From Onthophagus taurus (Eukaryota; Arthropoda; Insecta; Coleoptera; Scarabaeidae), in assembly GCF_036711975.1 (NCBI RefSeq), contig NC_091968.1, forward strand, positions 17,298,001 to 17,362,000: a stretch of DNA of 64,000 bases, written 5' to 3'. Position numbers and translations under genes: made by a program. The notes beneath the pieces were generated by a model. The model was not told the origin of the DNA and did no database searches. It worked only from the letters and a program-made list of their open reading frames with translations. Below are positions 8,826-18,844 of the stretch, piece by piece (position 1 is the first letter of the stretch; the number at the start of each line of letters is the position of its first letter).

Positions 8826-11540
8826 CAGCGGTTCCCAACCTTCTTTAACTACTGTACCCCTTTTGAAGTTAGTTATCTAGTTTGTACCCCCCTTTTCCCC
8901 GCCATATAAAGAATTCCTAAAATTTTAATATTTTGTATTATGGGTATAGATTGAAATTAAATGATTTATTATTTTTATTATAGGCGAAGAGAGTATACTT
9001 ATATTTATGTTCACATCTCATAAAAATGTATGCAAATACAACAAAACTAAACAACAACAATCACAGAAATAATTATTAATTGTTAATTAGTACTTTATTT
9101 CACATTCTTCCATATTCAATGTGATCCTTGTCCTTGCTTTGTGGCGCATAATTTTTTTATATCGGGTTCACTGATGCTAAGTACAACCTTAAATCTGAAT
9201 CAGCAGTTACCTTATTGCGATATTTATTTTTTATGAAAACGTACGAAGAGAAAGCTCTTTCTACAAGCTCCGTGCTGGTAAACGGCAACAAAAACTTAAG
9301 TGCTTTATCGGAAATGAGCCCAAATTCATTGTTAATGGCTGCCCAAAAGTTAAGAAGTTCTTCCTTTTTAAACTGGGATTTTAAAGTGGCGTCACTTGAC
9401 AATTCAATTAATACGTGCCTTTCTTTTATTGACAAATTAGCGACTTCGAAGTATTCATTTTCAAATGGATTTAAAATCCAATTATTCATGTTGTCAGGTT
9501 TTGGAAAATACTTCCGAAATTCTGATTTTAAACCTTCCAAATGTTCAACAATTTGTTGATTTATTTTTGGGGAGAGTTGTAGTTTGTTCTCCGATAAGAA
9601 ATTATACAAATTTTCAAATACTTCAGGCTGACCCTTTTCAATACAAGATTTCCAAAAATCAATTTTTTTCATCATAGATTCAATTCTATAAGAAGCAACG
9701 AAGATCCTTGTTGAGTTACTTTGGAGTGTTAAATTTAACTTATTTATTTGTAGAAAAATATCTGATAAGTACCCAAGATCCTGGAGCCATTCTTCATCGC
9801 GTAATTTCGATGACATCTGAAAAGGATGATCTTCAAAAAAAATTTGAATTTTGTGCCTAAGTTCAAAAAGGCTAAGGACTTTACAACGCGATAGCCACCT
9901 CACTTCTGTATGAAAGAGCAACGTAGAATGAACACTTTCCATCTCGTGACACAGAGCTTTAAAACATCTGGAGTTTGTGGGTCTTGATTTTATGAAATTT
10001 ACCACTTTTAGAGCTTCGAGCTTCATCAAGTACAACTTTTAAATAACCGGGAAGGTTTTTAGATACTAAATTTTGTCTATGGATGCAGCAGTGACTCCAA
10101 CTGATATTAGGAGCTACTTTCATGACATGACCTCGAAGACCAGAGTAAATGCCTGACATAGATTTAGCACCGTCGGTACATAATCCACAACATTTAAACC
10201 AATCAATACCATTGTTGTTGAAATAACTGTTAATAGCATTAAATATATCCTCACCTCTTGTGCGTTCCGTCAACACGTGACAGAGTAACAAATTTTCCTC
10301 TGGTTTATCATCGAACAAGTATCGTGCAATGACTAGCAAAATTGCATAATTGGCGACATCTGTACTTTCGTCAACCTGAATAGCAAAAAATTTACTATTT
10401 TTAATTCTGCTAATAATTGTCTGCTCAACATCATCAGACATATCTTGAATTCTTCGAGATATTGTGTTATTCGAAAGAGGAATATTGTTTATTTTCTTTT
10501 CTTGTTCTTCTCCGAGCATACAACGAATCTTTTATACAGGGAAGAATGAAATTCTCGGCGATTGTGTGATTTTTGCCACATTTGGCAATACGGTAACTGA
10601 CGAGATAACTAGCTTCAATGGCGTTTTCGAGATCTTTATTTGATGATAGTATGTATGACGTTAAATTGTGTTTATTCTTACTTTTCTCCTAGCGTTTAAA
10701 AAACCTATGGTCCTTATTTTTATAATTAGCATGTTTAGTTTGTAAATGTCTTAACAGTAAGGAAGGTTTCATGCAGTCATTTGGTAATTTATGTCTCCAC
10801 ATATTATACATTGTGGTTTAGGGCAGTTATTATCTCCTACATATGAAAATCCATATTTAATATATTCTTCGCAGTACTTTCTCCTTTTCTCTTTTAATCC
10901 TAGTGAAGACTGGTCATCTTTAATTTTTTGCTCTCGATTTTGGGAAGAACTTGCCAATTGAAAGCCTTCTACATTAGGTTGTAACTCTTTTCTTGTTCTG
11001 CTTGCCAACCACGTATCCATAGGAAATTAATAAATATGTTATAATCTGTTTATTTTTTAAAGGTATCACCAAATAAGATTATTTTATTAACTATTTGGGT
11101 GTAACACAGACTTTTTTTCGAACAAAAAATTAGTGCCAACTTTAATCAGAAAGTTATGTTTTAACAACCAGAAAATAAAGACCAAATGATTGGAGATAAG
11201 GCGGGAATTTAATTTTGAGAATTATCAAATTTGACTTATGTCAAATGTCGAATTACTAAAATGACAGTTATAACTAAAATATTTCCAATGTAACATACAG
11301 TTTCAAACAACTAATTTTGTAAATCAAAATGCCCACTTGGTAATTTCTTTCAAAAATAAACAGACTATAAATAAATATTGAAAATAATACCGAATGTCGA
11401 AACGTCAGAAGATGTAAAGCTCACTATTCTAAATATCGACGACACGGCAACGCTGATTGTGAGACTGACGACAACAATGCCACTGATGCTCACAAGCTAA
11501 TAAAGACACGGGCGGTGGGGGTACACTCCACGGCCAGGCC
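8826..11540 (-). mobile_element. Buster-type hAT transposon, right end lost
   Basis: The left terminus CAGCGGTTCCCAACC (8826-8840) is the typical short TIR of Buster-type hAT elements and is followed by the usual C/T-rich subterminal tract. Minus-strand coding follows (BED finger, hAT catalytic core, dimerisation domain). No matching GGTTGGGAACCGCTG end was found on the other side. A GGGGGTACA motif near 11516-11524 resembles the inverted subterminal tract, so the right end is probably truncated near there, close to the MITE dimer. The 8-bp target duplication could not be confirmed. Confidence 0.7.
9157..11020 (-). pseudogene. hAT transposase, ZBED5/SCAND3-like, frameshifted
   Basis: Read from 11020 leftwards. 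N-terminal BED-type zinc finger (CIICG, then in another frame HLQTKH), with frame loss near 10770-10800 and a TAG near 10690. The RNase-H-like core starts at 10519: the first catalytic Asp lies in FAIQVDESTDV, the second in GLCTDGAKSMSG, followed by CCIHRQNL. A frame change occurs in the 9960-10035 overlap. The final open segment runs to 9157 with HTEVRWLSRCKVL and the hAT dimerisation region ending LPFTSTELVERAFSSYV. Total length fits family members of about 600 residues. At least three disruptions make it inactive. Confidence 0.8.
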
Positions 11541-12062
11541 TAAGGTTTAGAGAACATAAGGTTACCTCATTCCCTATGCCTCTGTAGTATCGATTATTAC
11601 CCCGCAGATTGACGTCACTGGTTCGATACAGTCAGAATAAAAGATAGCCTATACGTGTCTATACTGTGGTACAGTCTATATAAAATATTTAAACCTCGCA
11701 TCGTGTTGTGTTGTTCATAGAACCAGCTACGTCACTGACTCACCTTGCCTCTCAGAGGAGGAGAATCGGTATTGGGTAACCTTATGTTCTATAGACCCAA
11801 GGTTTATAGAACATAAGGTTACCTCATTCCCTATGCCTCTGTAGTATCGATTATTACCCCGCAGATTGACGTCACTGGTTCGATACAGTCAGAATAAAAG
11901 ATAGCCTATACGTGCCTATACTGTGGTACAGTCTATATAAAATATTTAAACCTCGCATCGTGTTGTGTTGTTTTGTTCATAGAACCAGCTACGTCACTGA
12001 CCCACCTTGCCTCTCAGAGGAGGAGAATCGGTATTGGGTAAGCTTATGTTCTATAGACCTTG
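11541..12062. repeat. tandem dimer of a TIR-bearing MITE, flanked by GGCCAGGCC
   Basis: Two head-to-tail copies of one sequence, 11541-11797 (257 bp) and 11798-12062 (265 bp). The outer ends are inverted repeats (TAAGGTTTAGAGAACATAAG at left, complement of CTTATGTTCTATAGACCTTG at right), and the same ends meet at the internal junction. The pair is bracketed by a perfect 9-bp direct repeat GGCCAGGCC (11532-11540 and 12063-12071), so the dimer was probably inserted as one unit. The copies differ mainly by a 5-bp TTGTT indel and a few substitutions. Each holds a TATA-like TCTATATAAAATATT. A 9-bp duplication would fit a Mutator-like origin (inference). Confidence 0.75.
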
Positions 12063-13096
12063 GGCCAGGCCGTACACTTCCCGCCGGCCCGTCCACTGGA
12101 AGCACTGGAGGGCTCATTTAGAACAATTAGAACTTGTACTAGGTTTTTATTTAGTAATAGTGAGTTTACACATGCATGGATTTAGTGGCGCCAATAAAAA
12201 CTGGCGCGCCAGTAAAGTTAAATTGCACGTGTAAACATCAACTGGCATGCAAGTTGAAACTATGCATGCATGGATCGGAAAAGTCTGCACCCTTCTGAAA
12301 TTACTGGCGCCAGTGATGGGTCTAAAACATGTAACCATGGCAACATAGGTGAGTGTCCACAAAAATACAAAATTTTTTAATGTCAAATTTAGGTAATGTT
12401 TCATTGCATTCAAATTAAATCTCAATTACGTTAACACATTCAACGATAACGTATAATTATCCACCTTAAACCTAGAATATATCTAATTTCCTTTCGGTTT
12501 AGGTTCTAATTTGTGTATATAGTTGTAGTTTATATAATTTATATACGTAGTATGGCTTCGGCAGAACAAACAATAAAATTTCTTGAAAACTATGAATCTT
12601 ATCCGTGTTTATGGGATGTACAGGTGTCCAAATTTCGATGGGTTTGCAGGGTATCTCAGTTATTATGAAAGATAGAAAGTTGCGGTTTTCGCGAACCTGA
12701 GCTAATTTTTTGTGAAACTTACAATGCCGCAAACCAAATTTTCATAGACCTCTTCGTTTTTGATATATAGGGAGTATTTCACAATTTACGATTTTCAGAC
12801 ACCCCCCGTATCTAGGCTATCCGGAAACTTAGTAAAAAAGTAAAAACGGGTTCTAATAGATTTTTTCACGGAGAATCCAACTGTGTACGTAGAATTTTTC
12901 TAGACATCACGGTTTTTGAGTTACGGTACATTCACACAGCGGTCCGGTATTAAAGGACCGTTTTTTCTCCGATCCGTCACTACTGGATGTGATGTTCACA
13001 CACAATACAACGGTTCCGTATTTACAGGATCAGACTACTATTTATATTCACACACTATTGGCAGGTCGATCATTATTCGACCGAAAGTCGCGCAGA

Positions 13097-15044
13097 ATGG
13101 ATGTTTTTGTGTTATTTTGGTACAACCGTCTTTCACGACACAAAAAAAGACCAGGCGATATTGGCTGCACCCAATTATAAAGCAACGACATCGTGTAGGA
13201 GCATTTACATTGCTTATGACTGAGTTGCGGCGGGACGAAACAAAATTTTTTAATTATTTTCGGATGTCGATGTCTACTTTTGATGATCTTCTTAAAAGAC
13301 TGGAAAAGGATTTAAGGAAAAAAGATACAAATTGGAGGAAAAGTATCAGACCTGAAGAAAAATTGGCTATATGTTTAAGGTAACAAAACATTTATTCTAA
13401 TTATTCAACAATATAAAAACGTTTATAAATGGAGATTTAAAAATTAGAGAAATCTGTCAACTCTGAATCCTGTCTTTGCACAGATATCAACGTTGGCGAC
13501 TGTACGGAAGCTGACCAAGTGTACACCGGTCGGTTAGTTCTCTTCTTAATATCTTGTAAAATGCTTAATACACCCGATTGAAACTCTAACGTTTCATCGT
13601 CATTAAGTAATGCTAAAGACGGGAGAAGACTTTTGAAGAAGGAGAGGTTTCGATCCTCCTGCACAATTTCTTGTGGTCTTAACTGCTGATCAATGTAGGA
13701 AATCATTTTTTGATCCACCTCAGATAATTTCCTTTTTGGCACATTTCTTTTTCCTGGTGGCTTTGCTAAATTATGCGTTTTTTTCTGGGTTTCTGACTGA
13801 TGACTTTCTTCTGTTGTGTCGTCTCCTTCACTTGTTTCATTAATTAGTTCCATTATTATGTCGCCTTCTTCAGTTGTCTCATAAGTGGTGACGCTTTCGT
13901 GCGTTTCACCTGCATCAACAACTTTTTTCAAAAACAACATTTGATTGTGATATTTATAAGGCTTAACAGTTATAACACCAGCACCAGATTTTTTTGTTTT
14001 TTTCTTATCATTTAATGTTCTTATCCAAGCATCTCTAGTTTGTGACCACTTTTTAATTACAAGTTTTCCTGCAATTAAAAACAATATATTTTATTCTTTA
14101 GGTATATGGCTTCTGGCTGCTCATTCAAAGATCTACATTACACCTATCGTGTCGGTGTATCAACTATCAGCAATATTATAAAAGAAGTTGTTCGGTGTAT
14201 TTGGAACAATTTGTGTGACGAGTTTATGCAACTTCCTACATCGGCTGAATGGGAAAAGATAGCACATGGATTTATTACAAAAGCAAATTTTCCCCACTGT
14301 CTCGGTGCAGTGGACGGCAAACATATAAGAGTTAAAAAGCCAGCAAAAAGTGGTTCAATGTTCATAAACTACAAAGACTTTTTTTCGATTGTATTATTAG
14401 CGGTCGTGGATTCTGATTATCGTTTTCTATATGTTAGTGTAGGATCATATGGAAAAGAGTGTGATTCGTCAATATTCAAGAAATCGACATTATGGAAAAT
14501 GATGCTAAACGGCAGTTTGCAAATACCAGAACCGTGTCCATTAACAATCGACTCAGGGACGAGAGTTCCGTATGTAATCATAGGTGACGAAGGTTTCGGT
14601 TTACACGAACATTTATTAAGGCCGTTTGGTGGCACACATTTGGACAAAAATAAACGAATATTTAATTATCGTTTAACTAGAGCCAGAAGATATGTAGAAT
14701 GTGCATTTGGTATTTTAGCTAATAAATGGAGAATTTTCCATCGGCCTCTGGATGTACATAAAAACACAGCTGTATGGATAGTAAAAGCATCTACCGTTCT
14801 ACATAACTTTATAAGAGAAAAGGAAGGTTTGGTTAGTGACAACACCATACCTGAAGAATTTGATTTCGATAATTTAGATAACGATCAAAGTATACGAGGT
14901 GGCCGTACCGCTAACTCAGTACGAATGGAATTTGTGAACTATTTTGTGTCCGAAATTGGATCAGTCCCTTGGCAGGATGAAGCTATATACAATATTAATA
15001 ATAAATATTCACTTACCGAACTCTTGTCGTTCTTTTTGTTCTAA
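13097..15044 (+). CDS. Harbinger A transposase (HARBI1-like), two exons
   Basis: A DDE transposase related to HARBI1. Exon 1 ends at 13379 (donor GTAACA). The intron runs 13380-14101 (acceptor TTCTTTAG) and exon 2 spans 14102-15044. The splice joins LAICLR to YMASGCSF in frame. Catalytic residues are present: Asp in GAVDGKHI, Asp in IIGDEGFGL, Glu in RRYVECAFGIL. The N-terminus is uncertain. The family block RRYWLHPII is in the frame ending at 13379, but the best ATG (13097, MDVFVLFWYNRLSRHKK) is one frame off, with a run of seven A at about 13141-13147 between them. That may be a frameshift or a sequence error. The intron contains exon 2 of the opposite-strand MADF gene. Confidence 0.85.
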
Positions 15045-15224
15045 TATCTGAAAATCCTCCATTAAAACAACACATATTTCACGCCAAGCGGTGGCTTTTG
15101 CTATTTTATCTTTATAGACGTCCAGTGTCTTGTCCCAAAGAACAGGCCTATCTTCTACAGAATGTATTAATATTTCTTTATCTATATATTTTTCATAATT
15201 TTTTGTATCCATGGTTCGTAGCAA
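13437..15224 (-). CDS. Harbinger A MADF/BESS protein, two exons
   Basis: Minus strand. Exon 1 is 15224-15017 (MADF start: YIDKEILIHSVEDRPVLWDK) with a strong donor GTAAGT at 15016-15011. The intron is 15016-14069 (acceptor AATTGCAG) and exon 2 is 14068-13437. The junction reads EFG-KLVIKKW in frame. The total is 280 codons with no internal stop. Exon 2 completes the MADF domain (KKWSQTRDAWIRTL), then an acidic linker and a BESS-like segment (LSFFKSLLPSLALLNDDE). Its intron encloses the transposase exon 2. The last 28 bases of transposase coding sequence overlap exon 1 in antisense (15017-15044). The probable role is binding the TIRs with the transposase (family knowledge). Confidence 0.82.
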
Positions 15225-16183
15225 ATACGTTTTCTTTCAATAAACTAAACGCATATACTACAGTCACGCGCCAGTCCAACCCAAATCGTGAAAACTAGAG
15301 GAGATCGCAGGAAAAACTTTCAATAATCAAGAATAATTGGACACTCGCGCTAGCTACCTGTTAAATCAACTGTCCCTCCTTCGAAAATTTCACCCCTTAT
15401 ATACGATTTTCTCGAAACAAATGAAAATCGGTTCATTCTGATTGGTTGGATTTTTCGGTGGGTCATCCATTTTATAATATTCCTATTGTTTTGAGGTTAT
15501 AAACTTAATTTTATTAAATTCTACCTTAATCTTTTGAATTTCTCCAAAATAAGGATTATTATTCTTCTCTTTCAGATTTGACCAAAGGATTTGACGAAAA
15601 TTTCACCCTACGTTATAAATTTTTGATGTTAAAACTTTGTAACTACGAAAGGGATTTTCATCAACAATATGTGTTATTAAGTTCCAAAATAACGTTAAAC
15701 TAACTAATAAGTATCCTAATACTTAAATATTTAAGTGGTTTGAAGTCTTTTAATAACAAATTTAAAAAATTAAATTAATATTATGTCAAATTTAAAAAGT
15801 GAGGTTAGAATCTCAATTCTAAACTTATTTAACTCTCATGCTCTCTATTTAAATGCGTTAACGGATTATAAACAGTTCAAATGGATTTTTAAAATCTATT
15901 TCTATATTTATTGTTTCAATTTTTTTTTGAATCTGCCCCTATCTGGCGACGCCCTTGTGTGAAGGCGCCAATATATCGAGTGCCGATTCGTATTTTTACT
16001 GTTTCAACGTCCAGTTTTTGTTGACAAAACGGAACGACACATTTTGACGGATCAGTATTTTTTACTGGATCCGGTATACTGTCATGTATTTGAACGCGCC
16101 TATTTAAATATATACGTCTTCGCAGAAATAAAATCGGATCCGCAAAAAACGGTCCTGTAAACAGTATGTGTGTGAACGTACCG
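15225..16183. other. Harbinger A right non-coding flank and TIR
   Basis: No gene seen. The part next to 15224 would be the upstream region of the MADF gene. The terminal about 45 bp (16139-16183) is the right TIR. Near 16015-16085 there are extra inverted copies of subterminal words (ACGGATCAG, ACTGGATCCGG) that are also found near the left end at 12968-13035, probably transposase binding sites. Confidence 0.5.
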
Positions 16184-16509
16184 TTATAAACACAACTTAG
16201 GTTTTTTTAAATGGAACCATCTATATTTTATTTTTTTATTGAACTAGAATTTTTTCAAGCTTTTCAATGATATATAATACTCTATACTTATCTTTATAAT
16301 TAACCTCGAAATTAAAAAAACCACATTATTTTATAAGTAGGCTATGATAAATTAAGTGATCGCGTTGCTAGGATACCAGAATAAACAAAGAATTTTGAAA
16401 ATACTATAATATTAATTATTGACTTATTAAAAAAATGTATCTATTAAATTTTGTTTGCTAAAAACGAAAAATTATTAAAAATTAAACATTATGCAAATAT
16501 GGCTTCAAG

Positions 16510-17638
16510 TTACAAGAATTGCTCAAAGTTGTTACCATTTTGATGCACACATTGTTCACAAAGTTTAGTAATGCGTTTAATTGCATTTAAAATAGTTATG
16601 GGATGTTGCTGTAAATGTGAAAAAGCATCAGTTACAGCAATTTTCAATTCCAATTTTGTTCGATTCTGGGTACTATATACCCGATTCTTGATATATCCCC
16701 ATAAAAAGAAGTCCAAAATAGATAAATCAGGTGATCTTGCTGGCCATCGCGTTGGACCATGTGTGCCTATCCACCTACCAGCAAATTCTGCAGTTAGGTA
16801 GCGACTCACTAACTGCGCATTATGAGCGGGAGCTCCGTCCTGCTGAAAATAAATATTATTTAGCCAAATAAGAGGAATATCATCCAAAAGCTCTGGCAAA
16901 GCCTCTTGCAAGATGGCCAAATAGCGATTAGCGCAAAGGTTTCCTTCAAATATTTTGTAAACAATTCGTGGCCCAATAATAAAACATGCCACGCTAAAAC
17001 CAAATTTTCCTTGACGCTCCCGCTCAATTACAATATGTTGGTTTTCTTGATGCCAATGCCTGTTATTATGACGATTATAGATTCCTGTGCTGGTAAAATA
17101 TGCCTTATCAGACCATATAATAGAGGAACTAAATTCAATATTATTTTGTGCATGGTTCAAATACCAGTTACAGAATTCCAAACGTCGTTCGGCATCTCCC
17201 GGGTGTAAGTGGTGAACTATTTGTTCTTTGTAGGGTTTATATTTATACTTTTTTACAATCGCACAGGCTGTCGATTTTTTAATTCCAACTTAACATTCAA
17301 TTTCCCTACATGATGTTTTAGGCGCGGCTTCCACACATCCTAACACGGTAATTTCATTGTTATTCCGATTTTCTTTATTATATTTTTCTGGCCTGGGCAT
17401 CAAAAAACTTCCATAATTGATCAAATTACGCTTTATTCGCAAAAAAAATTTTGAATTTGGTTGCGCTCTTTCTGGATATCTGAAGTGAAACAATCTGCTA
17501 ATAAAATGTTATTGCTGATAAAATAAATGTTGCATTCTACCTATTTATGTATAATTCAGCAGCTTGATTAACATTTTCGTTTGCATGAATGTAACATGCT
17601 AGCATGTCATATTTTTCATAATTTTCATAGCGCTCCAT
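16510..17638 (-). pseudogene. DUF4817-type mariner transposase, one nonsense codon
   Basis: Minus strand. The start ATG at 17638 opens the helix-turn-helix domain (DMLACYIHANENVNQAAELY). A 61-bp intron (17540-17480, GTAGAA to TTCACTTCAG) joins in frame to RYPERAQP, restoring the DUF4817 signature. An in-frame TAA at 17292-17290 follows EIEC and is the only break seen. Catalytic residues are the first Asp in IIWSDKAYF, the second Asp in YFQQDGAPAH and the third in ARSPDLSILDFFLWGYIKN. The stop is at 16510. This is the most complete transposase of the long-TIR family in the window and links its TACAGG-type ends to a DDD-type Tc1/mariner enzyme. Confidence 0.82.
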
Positions 17639-17787
17639 TTCAAGAAAAAGATAATTAAGTTAAGTTAATTAAAGGTAATTAAGTAACACACGACTTATTG
17701 TTAGCACAAAATTCAAAATTAAGTTTGACAATAATTAACTATATTTACTTTGTTTATTCCGGTATCCTACCAACGCGATCAGTTAAT

Positions 17788-18038
17788 AGACAACCTAAGC
17801 CTTGAAGTAACAGAGATGGGCGGAGCTTATATCGACTCCAAACATTTTCATAGCTAAGTGTGTTGCTAACGGTAAATCACCATATGCAATTTTTCAATTA
17901 GTGTTAAAATAAAATAAACTAAGTGACTTTTTATGACATTTTTATTACGGGTTATCATTAGCAACTGTAGTTAGCAACGAAATTGTTTGGAGTCGATATA
18001 AGCTCCGCCCATCTCTGTGACGTCAGGTTAGGCAGTCT
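17788..18038. mobile_element. 251-bp foldback MITE in the mariner right arm
   Basis: Imperfect terminal inverted repeats of about 55 bp: AGACAACCTAAGCC at left, GGTTAGGCAGTCT at right, and a perfect inner block ATGGGCGGAGCTTATATCGA with its complement. It is bracketed by AT (17786-17787 and 18039-18040). The opposite arm of the mariner-type element (near 16343-16375) shows the same sequence without the insert and with a single AT, so it is the empty site. No coding potential. The superfamily is not determined. Confidence 0.75.
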
Positions 18039-18844
18039 ATTTATCATTGCCTACTTATAAAATAATGTATTTCTTTCAATTTCGAGGTTAATTATAAAGG
18101 TAAGTATAGAGTATTATATATCATTGAAAAGCTTAAAAAAATTCCAGTTCAATAAAAAAATAAAATATAGGTGGTTCCATTTAAAAAAACCTAAGTTGTG
18201 TTTATAACTCAAAAACCGTGATGACTAGAAAAATTCTACGTACACAATTGGATTCTCCGTGAAAAAATCTATTAGAACCCGGTTTTACTTTTTTACTAAG
18301 TTTCCGGATAGCCTAGATACGGGGGGTGTCTGAAAATCGTAAATTGTGAAATACTCCCTGTATATCAAAAACGAAGAGGTCTATGAAAATTTGGTTTGCG
18401 GCATTATAAGTTTCACAAAAGTAGCTCAGGTTCGCGAAAACCGCAACTTTCTATCTTTCATAATAACTGAGATATCCTGCAAACCCATCGAAATTTGGAC
18501 ACCTGTACATAGCAGTGCTTATAAAAACAAAGACGGTCGAGAAAACGCGTATCAAAAACTTTGCGAATTAATGGATATTGAAGGCTTTGAAATTGCTGAA
18601 CTGAAAGCAAAAATACGTTCTATTAGAAATGCGTATGCTTTAGAATTAGCGAAAATTAAGAAAAGCCAACATTCCGGAGCAGGTACGGATGAATTACACA
18701 AACCAAAATTGCCATGGTTTGCGGTAGCGGACAGAATTTTGAAGCATGTTGTACAAATAAGAGAAACACAGGTATCACAAATTGTAAGTTTATATACAAT
18801 TTTTTAACAAAAAAAAAATTGTTAAATATTTAATTATTTACATT

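Larger units (their letters stand above)
12924..16183. mobile_element. PIF/Harbinger element A, complete
   Basis: The inverted ends CGGTACATTCACAC and GTGTGTGAACGTACCG are followed inwards by the shared block GGACCGTTTTTT near 12956 and its complement near 16145. The target duplication is TTA (12921-12923 and 16184-16186), as expected for Harbinger (TWA). It lies in the left arm of the mariner-type element. The mirrored right arm (complement around 18196-18212) preserves the uninterrupted sequence with a single TTA, which confirms the boundaries to the base. It contains two genes, HARBI1-type transposase (plus) and MADF/BESS protein (minus), and is 3,260 bp long. Confidence 0.92.
12621..18505 (-). 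mobile_element. long-TIR Tc1/mariner-type element with DUF4817 transposase
   Basis: Termini are CAGGTGTCCAAATTTCGATG and its complement, with TA on both sides (12619-12620 and 18506-18507), the Tc1/mariner duplication. The inverted arms are very long, about 460 bp: left arm 12621-12923 plus 16187-16360, right arm about 18041-18505. The minus-strand transposase lies between them. Without its own insertions (Harbinger A and a 251-bp foldback) the element is about 2.4 kb. It sits in a coding exon of Harbinger B. Relatives with CAGGGTGTC-type ends occur at 37440, 43324 and 55529. Confidence 0.85.

Noticed and set aside
9215..9677. Plus-strand frames of 70-114 codons
   Set aside because: They are antisense shadows of the hAT transposase coding on the minus strand.
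11620..11629. B-box-like GGTTCGATAC in the MITE dimer, suggesting a SINE
   Set aside because: No convincing A box at the right distance. The units have terminal inverted repeats and a target duplication, which fit a DNA transposon.
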